DNA of 64,000 nt from Aquimarina latercula DSM 2041 (GTDB lineage Bacteria; Bacteroidota; Bacteroidia; Flavobacteriales; Flavobacteriaceae), in the NCBI RefSeq assembly GCF_000430645.1, contig NZ_AUMK01000013.1:62001-126000 (forward strand), written 5' to 3'. The notes under the pieces were generated by a model. That model did not search any database. It was given only the letters and a program-made list of their open reading frames with translations, and had not been told where the DNA came from. This document shows positions 1 through 7,963 of the stretch, piece by piece (position 1 is the first letter of the stretch; every line of letters starts with the position of its first letter). The position numbers and the translations under genes were made by a program.

Positions 1-855
1 GCTGATAATAATGAGATTAAGTGGAAGCAAAATGTTAAAAAATCAGTAGGTATATTTAACTTAAGAGATAAAGCACAAGCAGAAAGACTTACTGTTAATC
101 ATTTGTTGTCTCATACGTCAGGATTATATAAGTATACTAATTCTAAATTGATTCATAAAGGGATGTCATTGCAGAACATTATTGCAAACTTTAAAAGGAA
201 TGGTGTTGTAGCTAAAGAAGGCACTGAATATGAATATCAGAATGCTGTTTTTTCTGTAGTAGAGAAGGTGATGGAGAATAATACGGGAAAGTCATTTGAA
301 GCATTGTTAAGAGAACGATTGTTTGTGCCTGCAGGAATGAAAAATGCATCCAGTAGTTATTCAGATATTAAGAAAAACCCTAATGTTGCGTTACCACATA
401 AATGGAATCATTATTCTAAGAAATATTATTTAACAAATCTTCATGAAAACTATTATAATGTTGCTGCCGCTGGAGGGGTTAATGCTTCTATTTCTGATAT
501 GGCAGAATATTTAAAAGTGCTACTTGGAAATCGTCCTGATATTATTTCTAAAGAAAGCTTAATAGAAATATTTAATCCGATGATCTGCACAAGTGATAAA
601 GATACGTACGTGAATTTGTGGGATGGTGTTTCTGACTCTTATTATGCAAAAGGATGGAGGGTTTTAGATTACAGAGATAGAAAGGTTGTCTATCATGGAG
701 GAAATGTAAATCAGTATAAAACGCAATTAATGATAGACCCAGAAAATAAGATAGGCGTTTGCGTATTGTTTAATGGGCCTAATACTTTTAATGGTCCAGT
801 AATACCAACATTTTTAAATTACTATGATTTTTTTACTGCAACAATAGGAGGGTAG
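1..855 (+). CDS. Serine hydrolase, beta-lactamase/class C family (3' part)
   Basis: The reading frame is open from base 1, so the gene begins before the window. The visible 284 residues hold the C-terminal part of a beta-lactamase/penicillin-binding-type serine hydrolase. The family block LTVNHLLSHTSGL is at about residues 30-42, a Tyr-x-Asn catalytic motif (YQN) is at about residues 79-81, and an HGG motif, equivalent to the KTG box, lies near the C-terminus. The SxxK box with the nucleophilic serine must lie upstream and cannot be checked. Members are usually exported peptidases or esterases; the substrate here is unknown. An ATG at 103 lies inside the conserved block and is not the true start. 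Confidence 0.85.
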   Translation, partial: ADNNEIKWKQNVKKSVGIFNLRDKAQAERLTVNHLLSHTSGLYKYTNSKLIHKGMSLQNIIANFKRNGVVAKEGTEYEYQNAVFSVVEKVMENNTGKSFEALLRERLFVPAGMKNASSSYSDIKKNPNVALPHKWNHYSKKYYLTNLHENYYNVAAAGGVNASISDMAEYLKVLLGNRPDIISKESLIEIFNPMICTSDKDTYVNLWDGVSDSYYAKGWRVLDYRDRKVVYHGGNVNQYKTQLMIDPENKIGVCVLFNGPNTFNGPVIPTFLNYYDFFTATIGG

Positions 856-948
856 TGAGTAATGAATTGTTTTTCAAGTAAATAAGGTGTATTTTACAAA
901 TGCTAGAATGAACAATAAATCGTTATTAATATTTAAAACTCAAAAATC

Positions 949-1441
949 ATGAAAACTAATTTTTTTTCTTTTTGCTATTTCTATTGCATTGTTTTTTACC
1001 TCTTGTAGTTCCGATGACGACAATGGAGAGGATGTGGTCCCGGATATGGTCTCATTAGTTGGAACTTGGGAGCTTACTTCTGCTTCTGGAGCGTTGCCAG
1101 TTGATTTAGATATGGACGGAAATGCTTCTACTAATTTATTAGAAGAATTGCCTTGTTTTGAAGATACAATTGTGGTAAGTGATGATAACACATATAATCA
1201 AAATGTCACACAGATTGATGTTAATGTAACTCCAGATTTACCTCCGGTAGTTACTGCTGACTGCACAGGTCTTATACTTGAGGTAACAGGTGAATGGGCT
1301 CTAGCAAGTGGTCAATTAACATTTACTCCAACTGGAATGGATCCAAGAACAGTGATGATTACACTTACAGAGACAACACTTTCTTTTACAGATGAAGTTG
1401 AAGACTTAGGAGCTGTAGATTTAGTTTTTACGCGTCAATAA
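949..1441 (+). CDS. Lipocalin-like lipoprotein, signal peptide frameshifted at a T8 tract
   Basis: From 989 (TTG) the frame reads a short hydrophobic piece, the lipobox end FTSCSS, an acidic stretch, and a domain beginning LVGTWELTSA, typical of small lipocalin-like surface lipoproteins of Bacteroidota. The natural start is the ATG at 949-951, but from there the frame stops at 1006. Removing one T from the eight-T run at 960-967 joins ATG 949 to the downstream frame and gives a perfect lipoprotein signal peptide (MKTNFFLFAISIALFFTSC). The gene is therefore inactive, phase-variable or affected by a sequencing error. The remainder is intact and ends just before a strong terminator. Ligand unknown. 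Confidence 0.7.
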
Positions 1442-1465
1442 GTTATTTGTTATTGTGGTTAAAAT

Positions 1466-1500
1466 AAAAAGCGCTTCCTTAAACAGGGAAGCGCTTTTTA
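1466..1500. terminator. Bidirectional intrinsic terminator
   Basis: The arms GCGCTTCC (1471-1478) and GGAAGCGC (1487-1494) are perfect complements around an 8-nt loop. They are flanked by A5 on the left and T5 on the right, so the hairpin can stop transcription from both the lipoprotein gene and the convergent terC-like gene. Confidence 0.9.
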
Positions 1501-1523
1501 TTTCTTTTTACTAAAAAAAGGAG

Positions 1524-2348
1524 TTACTTGTCTTTTTTTGCTAGTGATTCTTGGTGTTGCTTTTCTGCTAATAGTTTTTTCTGATAACGACCTTGCACAA
1601 TATCTACAATTACAAGTACAACAATTACAAAATAGAATGTTGTTTTACTCATTTGTGTAACTTCATTATTAAAAATATGGAGATGTGCTAAATGACCTCC
1701 TTCTGATAATAGCATAATACCTACTATGAATAATATAAAAAGCCCTAATACTTCATACATTCTATTTTTCTGAAGAAAGTTAGATACTTTATCAGCTAAA
1801 ACGATCATTAAAACACCGCCTAGTACAATTGCTATAGACATCAAAACAAGTTGCGGTACATATTCCATATCGCTAGTTAACGCCATTGCACTTAAAATAG
1901 AGTCAAAAGAAAAAACCAAGTTCATAATTACGATCCATAAGATAACTTTGTTTATAGAACCTTTTTTATCATCTTTTTCTATTTCTTCGTGCTCATTAAG
2001 TAACATCATGTGCCAAATTTCTTTGATTGCTGTATATATAATAAATACACCTCCTGCAAGAACAATTAAGCTATGGACATTAAATTCGAACTCAAGAATG
2101 TTATTGTCATGAAGACTAAAGAAAGGTTCTTGGAAAAATTGTATTACAGACATAAGTACAAAAAGCAAAACTATACGAAGTACAATTGCTAATCCAACTC
2201 CCATTTTTCTTACGAAACTTTGTTTTTCTGGAGGTGCTTTTTTTGATTCTAAAGAAATGTAAAGGAGATTATCAAATCCTAAAACCGCTTGCAGTAGTAC
2301 AAGCATTAATAGGGTAATGAGACTTTCAACGGTAAAAAGTTGTTCCAT
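1524..2348 (-). CDS. TerC-family integral membrane protein
   Basis: A 274-residue protein with about seven hydrophobic segments and the TerC-family hallmark of membrane-embedded acidic residues: LLQAVLGFDNLLYISLES near the N-terminus and MNLVFSFDSILSAMAL in the middle. TerC proteins are linked to tellurite resistance and, in better-studied homologues, to manganese export or metal loading of exported proteins; which applies here cannot be told. The C-terminus is lysine-rich and probably cytoplasmic. The ATG at 2348 directly precedes the first membrane segment. The gene stands alone, about 60 bases downstream of polA on the same strand, so co-transcription with polA is possible. Confidence 0.85.
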   Translation of the reverse strand: MEQLFTVESLITLLMLVLLQAVLGFDNLLYISLESKKAPPEKQSFVRKMGVGLAIVLRIVLLFVLMSVIQFFQEPFFSLHDNNILEFEFNVHSLIVLAGGVFIIYTAIKEIWHMMLLNEHEEIEKDDKKGSINKVILWIVIMNLVFSFDSILSAMALTSDMEYVPQLVLMSIAIVLGGVLMIVLADKVSNFLQKNRMYEVLGLFILFIVGIMLLSEGGHLAHLHIFNNEVTQMSKTTFYFVIVVLVIVDIVQGRYQKKLLAEKQHQESLAKKDK

Positions 2349-2412
2349 AAAATAAGTGTTGATTGGTTATGTTATTAAATATGAATATAATAATACTAAG
2401 TGCAGTTACAGG

Positions 2413-5235
2413 TTAGTGGGCTTCTAGCCAATTTTCTCCTAACCCCATATCTACATCTAAAGGAACTGCAAGTGTATATGCATTTTCCATTTCTGATTTT
2501 ATAAGAGATTGTATTTTTGCTAATTCAGGTTTGTATACATCAAAAACCAATTCATCATGTACTTGCAGTAGCATTTTTGTCTTATAATTATCCTCTTTTA
2601 ATTTTTGGTGAATATTGATCATTGCAATTTTGATAATATCCGCAGCACTACCTTGTATTGGTGCATTTACTGCATTTCGTTCTGCTGCTCCTCTAACAAC
2701 GGCGTTAGCGGAGTTAATATCTTTAAGATAACGACGTCTTCCTAATACTGTTTGGACATAACCATTTTCTCTAGCGAAATCTACTTGTTCGCTCATGTAA
2801 TTACGTAGTTTAGGATAGGTTTTGTAGTAGGTGTCAATAAGTTCTTTGGCTTCACTTCGAGAAAGATCGGTTTGATTGCTCAGTCCAAATGCAGAGACGC
2901 CATATATAATTCCAAAATTTACAGTCTTAGCATTACTACGTTGTTCTCTAGTAACTTCCTCAATAGGTACATTGAAAACTTTTGCTGCGGTAGATGCATG
3001 AATATCTTCTCCGCTTTTAAAAGCATTGATCATCGTTTCTTCTTCACTTAATGCAGCAATGATTCTTAATTCTATCTGAGAATAATCGGCTGCTAATAGA
3101 ATGTGTTCAGCATCTCTTGGAATAAATGCTTTTCTAACCTGCCTTCCTCTTTCTGTTCTAATCGGGATATTTTGTAAATTAGGATTATTAGAACTAAGTC
3201 GCCCAGTTGCGGCTACAGTTTGCATATAATCTGTGTGTACACGACCTGTAGATTCATTAATTTGGTTAGGTAATGCATCTACATAGGTGCTTTTTAGTTT
3301 AGATAACCCACGATAATCTAGTATGTTTTGAATGATTTTGTGATCCTTAGCTAGGTACGATAAAACATCTTCTGCGGTAGAATATTGACCAGTTTTTGTT
3401 TTCTTTGGTTTGTCGACCAATTTCATTTTTTCAAAAAGAATGATTCCTAATTGCTTAGGCGAAGCAATGTTAAACTCTTCTCCAGCTTCTTTATATATGT
3501 CAGTTTCTAACGTTTTAATGTCATTGTTCAGTTCTTCTGATAATGACTGCAAAAATTCATTGTCTAGATTAATTCCTTCTATCTCCATCGCTGCTAGAAC
3601 TCTTAGTAAAGGAACTTCTATGTCTTCAAAAAGAGATAATATATTAGCTTCATTAAGTTCTGGAGTAAAGTGTTCTTTAAGTTGAAATGTAATATCGGCA
3701 TCTTCCACTGCATACTCCGTTTGCTTTTCTTGTGGAACTTGTCTGAAAGATAATTGGTTTTTCCCTTTTTTTCCTATCAGCTCAGTTATTGAAACTGGTG
3801 TGTAATTAAGATAGGTTTCTGAAAGGACATCCATATTATGTCTCATATCTGGGTTGATTAGATAATGAGCTAGCATAGTGTCAAACAATTTTCCTTTTAC
3901 ATCTAGATTATATTTGGCTAATACTTTGATGTCGTATTTTAAATTTTGACCAATTTTGGTAATATTTTCATCTTCGAAAAAAGGTCTTAGTTGTTCGATT
4001 AATTCTTGAGCTTCATTTTGATTCTCAGGAAAAGGAATGTAGAACCCTTTTCCTGCTTCCCAAGAAAATGAGATTCCTACCAATTCTGCAGTAAGAGGAT
4101 CGAGTCCAGTTGTCTCTGTGTCAAAACAAACATTTTTCTGCTTAAGTAGATTTTGAATAAATAATTTCATTGCCATTCCAGGAGCTACACTCTGGTAAAA
4201 ATGTTCTGTATTTGCAATTGTTTTTCTACTAGAAAATGAATCTGTAGCAGTATTGGTATCTTGATTGCCACCAAACAATGAAAATTGACCCGCACCAGCT
4301 TGTTCCGATTGCTTATTTGAAGAAGTAGTCTTTGTTGGGGTAGAAGATTCAGATGGAAAGAAGATTTTAGTGAATTGATCAGTCAATCTTCTAAACTCGA
4401 GCTCTTCAAAAATTTCCTGTACTTTTTTTGCGTCCGGTTCAGAAATTTCATAATCCTTTGCATCGAAAGTAACATCACAATCGAGGATAATCGTTGCTAA
4501 TTTTTTAGAAAGAAGCCCTAACTCTTGATTAGCTTCTACTTTTTCTTTCATCTTGCCTTTTAGCTGATCTATATTCTCAAAAAGACCTTCCATAGATCCA
4601 TAAGCAGCAATGAATTTCTTGGCAGTTTTATCACCAACTCCTGGTAAGCCGGGAATATTATCCACAGCATCTCCCATCATTCCAAGGTAATCAATCACCT
4701 GCTCTGGATGTTCTACTTCAAATCTTTTTTGTACTTCGGGTATTCCCCAGATTTCAATACCATTGCCCATGCGAGCTGGGCGATACATAAAAATGTTTTC
4801 GGACACCAATTGGGCATAATCTTTATCAGGTGTAACCATATATGTTTGGTACCCTTCTTTTTCGGCTTGTTTAGCAATGGTTCCGATTAAATCATCAGCT
4901 TCTACTCCAGCTCTTTCAATAATAGGGATATGCATTGCTTTTAAGATTTCCTGTATAATAGGAACAGCTATTTTTATAGCTTCAGGAGTTTCGTCTCTGT
5001 TAGCTTTATATTCTGGAAATATCTCTAAACGATCCTTGCTTCCTTGTTTATCAAATGCAACTGCTAAGTGATCTGGTTTTTCTCTTTTGATTACATCAAA
5101 AAGTGAATTTACAAACCCCATAATTGCTGAGGTATCTTGCCCTTTAGAGTTGATTCTTGGATTTTTAATTAAAGCATAATATCCGCGAAAAATAAGTGCG
5201 AATGCATCCAGAAGAAAAAGACGTTTTTGTGACAT
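2413..5235 (-). CDS. polA: DNA polymerase I
   Basis: This 940-residue family A polymerase has all three domains. Residues 1 to about 290 form the 5'-3' exonuclease (metal-binding acidic motifs, helix-hairpin-helix near GLPGVGDKTAKKF). The 3'-5' exonuclease, from about residue 365, keeps FDTETTG, NLKYD and YAVEDAD, so proofreading should be active. The polymerase domain shows motif A (AADYSQIELR, about 712), motif B (KTVNFGIIYG, about 775) and motif C (QVHDELVFD, about 890). The enzyme removes RNA primers and fills repair gaps. A Phe, not Tyr, in motif B predicts discrimination against dideoxynucleotides. Residues about 295-340 are a low-complexity Ser/Thr/Gln linker. Confidence 0.97.
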   Translation of the reverse strand: MSQKRLFLLDAFALIFRGYYALIKNPRINSKGQDTSAIMGFVNSLFDVIKREKPDHLAVAFDKQGSKDRLEIFPEYKANRDETPEAIKIAVPIIQEILKAMHIPIIERAGVEADDLIGTIAKQAEKEGYQTYMVTPDKDYAQLVSENIFMYRPARMGNGIEIWGIPEVQKRFEVEHPEQVIDYLGMMGDAVDNIPGLPGVGDKTAKKFIAAYGSMEGLFENIDQLKGKMKEKVEANQELGLLSKKLATIILDCDVTFDAKDYEISEPDAKKVQEIFEELEFRRLTDQFTKIFFPSESSTPTKTTSSNKQSEQAGAGQFSLFGGNQDTNTATDSFSSRKTIANTEHFYQSVAPGMAMKLFIQNLLKQKNVCFDTETTGLDPLTAELVGISFSWEAGKGFYIPFPENQNEAQELIEQLRPFFEDENITKIGQNLKYDIKVLAKYNLDVKGKLFDTMLAHYLINPDMRHNMDVLSETYLNYTPVSITELIGKKGKNQLSFRQVPQEKQTEYAVEDADITFQLKEHFTPELNEANILSLFEDIEVPLLRVLAAMEIEGINLDNEFLQSLSEELNNDIKTLETDIYKEAGEEFNIASPKQLGIILFEKMKLVDKPKKTKTGQYSTAEDVLSYLAKDHKIIQNILDYRGLSKLKSTYVDALPNQINESTGRVHTDYMQTVAATGRLSSNNPNLQNIPIRTERGRQVRKAFIPRDAEHILLAADYSQIELRIIAALSEEETMINAFKSGEDIHASTAAKVFNVPIEEVTREQRSNAKTVNFGIIYGVSAFGLSNQTDLSRSEAKELIDTYYKTYPKLRNYMSEQVDFARENGYVQTVLGRRRYLKDINSANAVVRGAAERNAVNAPIQGSAADIIKIAMINIHQKLKEDNYKTKMLLQVHDELVFDVYKPELAKIQSLIKSEMENAYTLAVPLDVDMGLGENWLEAH

Positions 5236-5292
5236 AGTGTATGTTCAGTTTTTAGAAATGCAATATAAAAAGAAGATTGCTGAAAATCGTTT

Positions 5293-5323
5293 CAAAATTA
5301 TACTAAATAAGAAATGCCGTCAA
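5293..5323 (-). promoter_or_regulatory. polA promoter (flavobacterial type)
   Basis: On the minus strand the sequence reads TTG (5323-5321), 20 bases, then TAATTTTG (5300-5293), matching the Bacteroidota -33/-7 consensus TTG-N17-23-TAnnTTTG. A start of transcription about 5 bases further on would leave a leader of roughly 50 nt before the polA ATG. Confidence 0.6.
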
Positions 5324-5339
5324 TGAATGACGGCATTTC
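5311..5339. repeat. 12-bp perfect inverted repeat over the polA promoter
   Basis: GAAATGCCGTCA (5311-5322) and TGACGGCATTTC (5328-5339) are perfect complements around ATGAA. No T-run follows on either strand. It covers the polA -33 TTG. It may be an operator or a structured RNA element; the function is not known. Confidence 0.75.
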
Positions 5340-5351
5340 GCCCCAAAATAA

Positions 5352-5374
5352 AATTGATAACAATGTTATCAATT
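5352..5374. repeat. 10-bp palindrome, candidate operator
   Basis: AATTGATAAC (5352-5361), spacer AAT, then GTTATCAATT (5365-5374): perfect dyad symmetry with a 3-bp centre, the shape of a dimeric repressor site. It lies just upstream of the polA -33 element. The regulator is unknown. Confidence 0.6.
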
Positions 5375-5603
5375 GCTATAAATACGATAGTAATATTTTA
5401 TGAATAAAGTAGATTTTTTTTGTACATCCCTATAGTTAAATAGTTGAACGAAGGTACGAATAAAAATTATACATATGAAAGAAAATTCTAAGATTTATGG
5501 TGTTTGATATATGTGTATCTTAGTAATGATAGTATTTTATAATGATTCAGTGATAAACAGTTAATTTTTACTTAAATATACTTATGATTGACAAAAGGTG
5601 AGA

Positions 5604-5611
5604 TAGTTTTG
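5604..5611 (+). promoter_or_regulatory. Possible -7 box for the metallophosphoesterase gene
   Basis: TAGTTTTG matches TAnnTTTG and lies 26 bases before the ATG at 5638. The nearest upstream TTG (5588-5590) is only 13 bases away, shorter than usual, so this is weak. Confidence 0.35.
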
Positions 5612-5637
5612 TTAAGTAAATAAAACTTAGAATTAAT

Positions 5638-6876
5638 ATGCGTTGGATTATTCCTTTAGTGCTTTATGTTTTAATAGAATTATATGCTTATCAAGTAATT
5701 CGCACTTTATCAAAAAATCAATGGATCCAAATAGTATATTTGATTATCTCATTACTCATAATAGGGTATGTTATATATGTTTTTGCTAACTACGATAGAA
5801 GTGTAGGTCCTACAAAATATTCATTAAGAGCAAGTGGTTTGTTGTTAGTCACCTTAGTTCCTAAGTTGATTTTAGTGTTGTTTATGTTTGGGGAGGATAT
5901 TATAAGGCTTTGCGTAGCAGGGTATACTTATCTTACAAATACATTTTTTGACGGAAATGCGACTCAATATTTACCAAGTCGAAGAAAATTTATAAGTCAA
6001 ATAGCTTTAGGGGTAGCTGCAATACCTTTTGCAGGATTAGTGCATGGTATATTTAGAGGTAAGTATAATTTTAAAGTTATTAATCATGTTCTATATTTTG
6101 ATGATTTACCAAATGCATTTGATGGTTTTCGGTTAACTCAGATATCGGATATTCATTCTGGTAGTTTTGATGAGGTTGAAAAGATTGAATATGCTGTAGA
6201 TTTAATAAATCAGCAGCAAACTGACTTATTAGTTTTTACTGGGGATATTGTAAATACTATGGCTAGTGAAATGGATGATTGGATTGATATTTTTAAGGGT
6301 TTAAAAACACCTTCTTTTGGGAAATATTCTATTTTGGGAAATCATGATTATGGTGAATATGTAACTTGGGATTCAGAAGAAGAAAAAGAAGCTAATTTTG
6401 AAGCTATTAAAGAAGTGCATTCTAAAATTGATTTTCAATTGTTGTTAAATGATAATTCGTTTATAGAAAAAGATGATGACCGAATAGCTATAGTCGGTGT
6501 GGAGAATTGGGGGCATAATTTTAAAAAGGCAGGAGATTTGGCAAAAGCATCGAATGGTGTTTCCAAAGAAGATTTTAAAATTTTATTAAGTCATGATCCA
6601 TCTCACTGGGAGTATGAGGTAAAAAAGCATGATAATCATTATCATTTAACGCTTAGTGGGCATACTCATGGATTTCAGTTTGGAATAGAAATCCCTGGGT
6701 TTTTAAAGTGGAGTCCTGTACAGTATGTTTATAAACAATGGGCTGGTATGTATAATGATATGGGGCGTTATCTTAATGTAAATAGAGGGTTTGGTTTTCA
6801 TGCCTTTCCCGGAAGAGTAGGGATTTGGCCGGAAATTACTGTTATAGAATTGAGAAAAGGTCCTAAACCCGCATAA
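5638..6876 (+). CDS. Membrane-anchored calcineurin-like metallophosphoesterase
   Basis: The first 130 or so of 412 residues carry about three to four membrane helices. A basic SRRKF patch and another hydrophobic stretch follow, and then a soluble catalytic domain from about residue 165. The metal-ligand motifs of the calcineurin-like superfamily are all present in order: SDIHSG (about 171), GDIVN, GNHD, SHDPSH and SGHTHG. The arrangement resembles the YkuE/YaeI branch, some members of which hydrolyse lipid-linked phosphates at the membrane; the substrate here is unproven. The gene is transcribed away from polA and is followed 82 bases later by a thioredoxin-fold gene. Confidence 0.9.
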   Translation: MRWIIPLVLYVLIELYAYQVIRTLSKNQWIQIVYLIISLLIIGYVIYVFANYDRSVGPTKYSLRASGLLLVTLVPKLILVLFMFGEDIIRLCVAGYTYLTNTFFDGNATQYLPSRRKFISQIALGVAAIPFAGLVHGIFRGKYNFKVINHVLYFDDLPNAFDGFRLTQISDIHSGSFDEVEKIEYAVDLINQQQTDLLVFTGDIVNTMASEMDDWIDIFKGLKTPSFGKYSILGNHDYGEYVTWDSEEEKEANFEAIKEVHSKIDFQLLLNDNSFIEKDDDRIAIVGVENWGHNFKKAGDLAKASNGVSKEDFKILLSHDPSHWEYEVKKHDNHYHLTLSGHTHGFQFGIEIPGFLKWSPVQYVYKQWAGMYNDMGRYLNVNRGFGFHAFPGRVGIWPEITVIELRKGPKPA

Positions 6877-6958
6877 TTCGAAGAAAGTGTTATATTTACA
6901 ATTATATATCAGCTTTGTTCGTTAGTATAGCATAGTTAGATAATAAAATTTTTAGAAC

Positions 6959-7255
6959 ATGTCAAAGTTTGGAGAGTTAATAGGTATTGAGGTTCCGGTT
7001 TTGCTGGATTTTTATACTGAATGGAATGAACCTTCTGTATCCATGCATCCTGTGTTAAAGGATGTGGCTGCTGCTCTTGGCGATAAAGCTAAAGTGATAA
7101 AGATAGATGTGGATAAAAATGAGGAGTTGGCTACAGCGCTTCGTATTAAAGGTCTTCCTACATTAATGATTTATAAAGAAGGAGAAATGGTTTGGAGACA
7201 AAGCGGAGAGCAAGATGCGAACACGCTTATAGGTCTTATGAAAGAGTATGTTTAA
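6959..7255 (+). CDS. Thioredoxin-fold protein lacking the CxxC active site
   Basis: A 98-residue single-domain thioredoxin fold. The conserved VLLDFYTEW block, the KVIKIDVDKN strand, the cis-proline loop GLPTLMIY and the terminal helix are all present. In place of WCGPC the sequence is WNEPS (bases 7022-7036), so neither redox cysteine exists. It cannot act as a dithiol oxidoreductase, though it could bind partners or chaperone them. There is no signal peptide, so it is cytoplasmic. The ATG at 6959 gives a normal family N-terminus. Confidence 0.8.
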   Translation: MSKFGELIGIEVPVLLDFYTEWNEPSVSMHPVLKDVAAALGDKAKVIKIDVDKNEELATALRIKGLPTLMIYKEGEMVWRQSGEQDANTLIGLMKEYV

Positions 7256-7282
7256 AAAAGAACTTTCTTAGATTGATTAAGA

Positions 7283-7930
7283 TTAAATCTTTTCAAATAT
7301 AAATCCTTTTTCAGAAAAATGCTTAAGTACTTTAGGCAATGCTACCCTAAGGTTTTTAAATGCTTTAATACTATCATGAAAAACAACAATACTACCTTTT
7401 TTTGCGTTTGCAACGACATTAATAGAGCATTGTTCTGGTGAGGTATTTTTGTCCCAATCTTTGGATAACACATCCCATAATATAATTTCATAGTTTAGTT
7501 TCCTTAACTCTGATAATTTACGCTTATTTAATTGTCCATAAGGAGGTCTAAACAGTTTGTGGTTAATTTTAGTGTGTTCTAAAATTTCATTTTCACATTT
7601 TAAAACATTTTCAATGTATGTAGAAAAGCTATTTTTCCTCGCTTTCAAGTGGTTCATAGTGTGGTTACCAATACTATGTTCATCTGAAATTATTCTTTTA
7701 AAAATCATTGGGTTTTTCCTAATATTTTCACCAATACAAAAAAAAGTGCCTTTTGCGTTATACAGTTTTAGTTGATCTAATACGAAATCGGTTACTTCGG
7801 GAATAGGGCCATCATCAAAGGTTAGATAAATCTTCTTTTCTTCGCAAGTGTAGAAATCCCAAGTATAGTTGGGGAATAGTAACTTAATACTGTTAGGCGT
7901 TTTATTAGGTATTAAATCCAAATTTATCAA
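7283..7930 (-). CDS. Polysaccharide deacetylase (NodB domain)
   Basis: A 215-residue NodB/CE4 domain protein. TFDDGP (about residues 37-42) supplies the catalytic Asp and metal-binding Asp, HSIGNHTMNH (about 83-92) the two zinc histidines, and RPPYGQ (about 124) motif 3; WDVLSKDW and IVVFHDS follow. The expected reaction is removal of N-acetyl groups from a cell-wall or exported polysaccharide. No clear signal peptide or membrane anchor is present. No ATG precedes the domain: the only start upstream of it is TTG at 7928-7930, which lies in the T-run of the terminator of the preceding gene. The start is therefore uncertain. Confidence 0.85.
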   Translation of the reverse strand: MINLDLIPNKTPNSIKLLFPNYTWDFYTCEEKKIYLTFDDGPIPEVTDFVLDQLKLYNAKGTFFCIGENIRKNPMIFKRIISDEHSIGNHTMNHLKARKNSFSTYIENVLKCENEILEHTKINHKLFRPPYGQLNKRKLSELRKLNYEIILWDVLSKDWDKNTSPEQCSINVVANAKKGSIVVFHDSIKAFKNLRVALPKVLKHFSEKGFIFEKI

Positions 7931-7956
7931 AAAAAAGAGCCTTAGTTAAAAGGCTC
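7929..7956 (-). terminator. Intrinsic terminator of the DUF2723 gene
   Basis: On the minus strand GAGCCTT (7956-7950) pairs with AAGGCTC (7943-7937) and is followed by eight T (7936-7929). It sits 7 bases beyond the stop codon of the DUF2723 gene and runs into the presumed start of the deacetylase gene. Confidence 0.85.
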
Positions 7957-7963
7957 AGTTGTG

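Larger units (their letters stand above)
5236..5637. other. 402-bp divergent intergenic region between polA and the metallophosphoesterase gene
   Basis: No open reading frame of note. It holds the polA promoter on the minus strand, a 12-bp inverted repeat overlapping that promoter, an adjacent 10-bp palindrome, and a possible plus-strand -7 box near 5604. Both neighbours point outwards, so hairpins here are not ordinary gene-end terminators. Confidence 0.8.

Noticed and set aside
940-1191. Antisense open frame over the lipoprotein gene
   Set aside because: Serine/threonine-rich composition without any domain or signal; the plus-strand lipocalin-like frame explains the region.
7919-7926. Minus-strand TAAATTTG as a promoter for the polysaccharide deacetylase gene
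   Set aside because: It lies after the presumed TTG start, no ATG follows before the conserved domain, and there is no TTG at the right upstream spacing.
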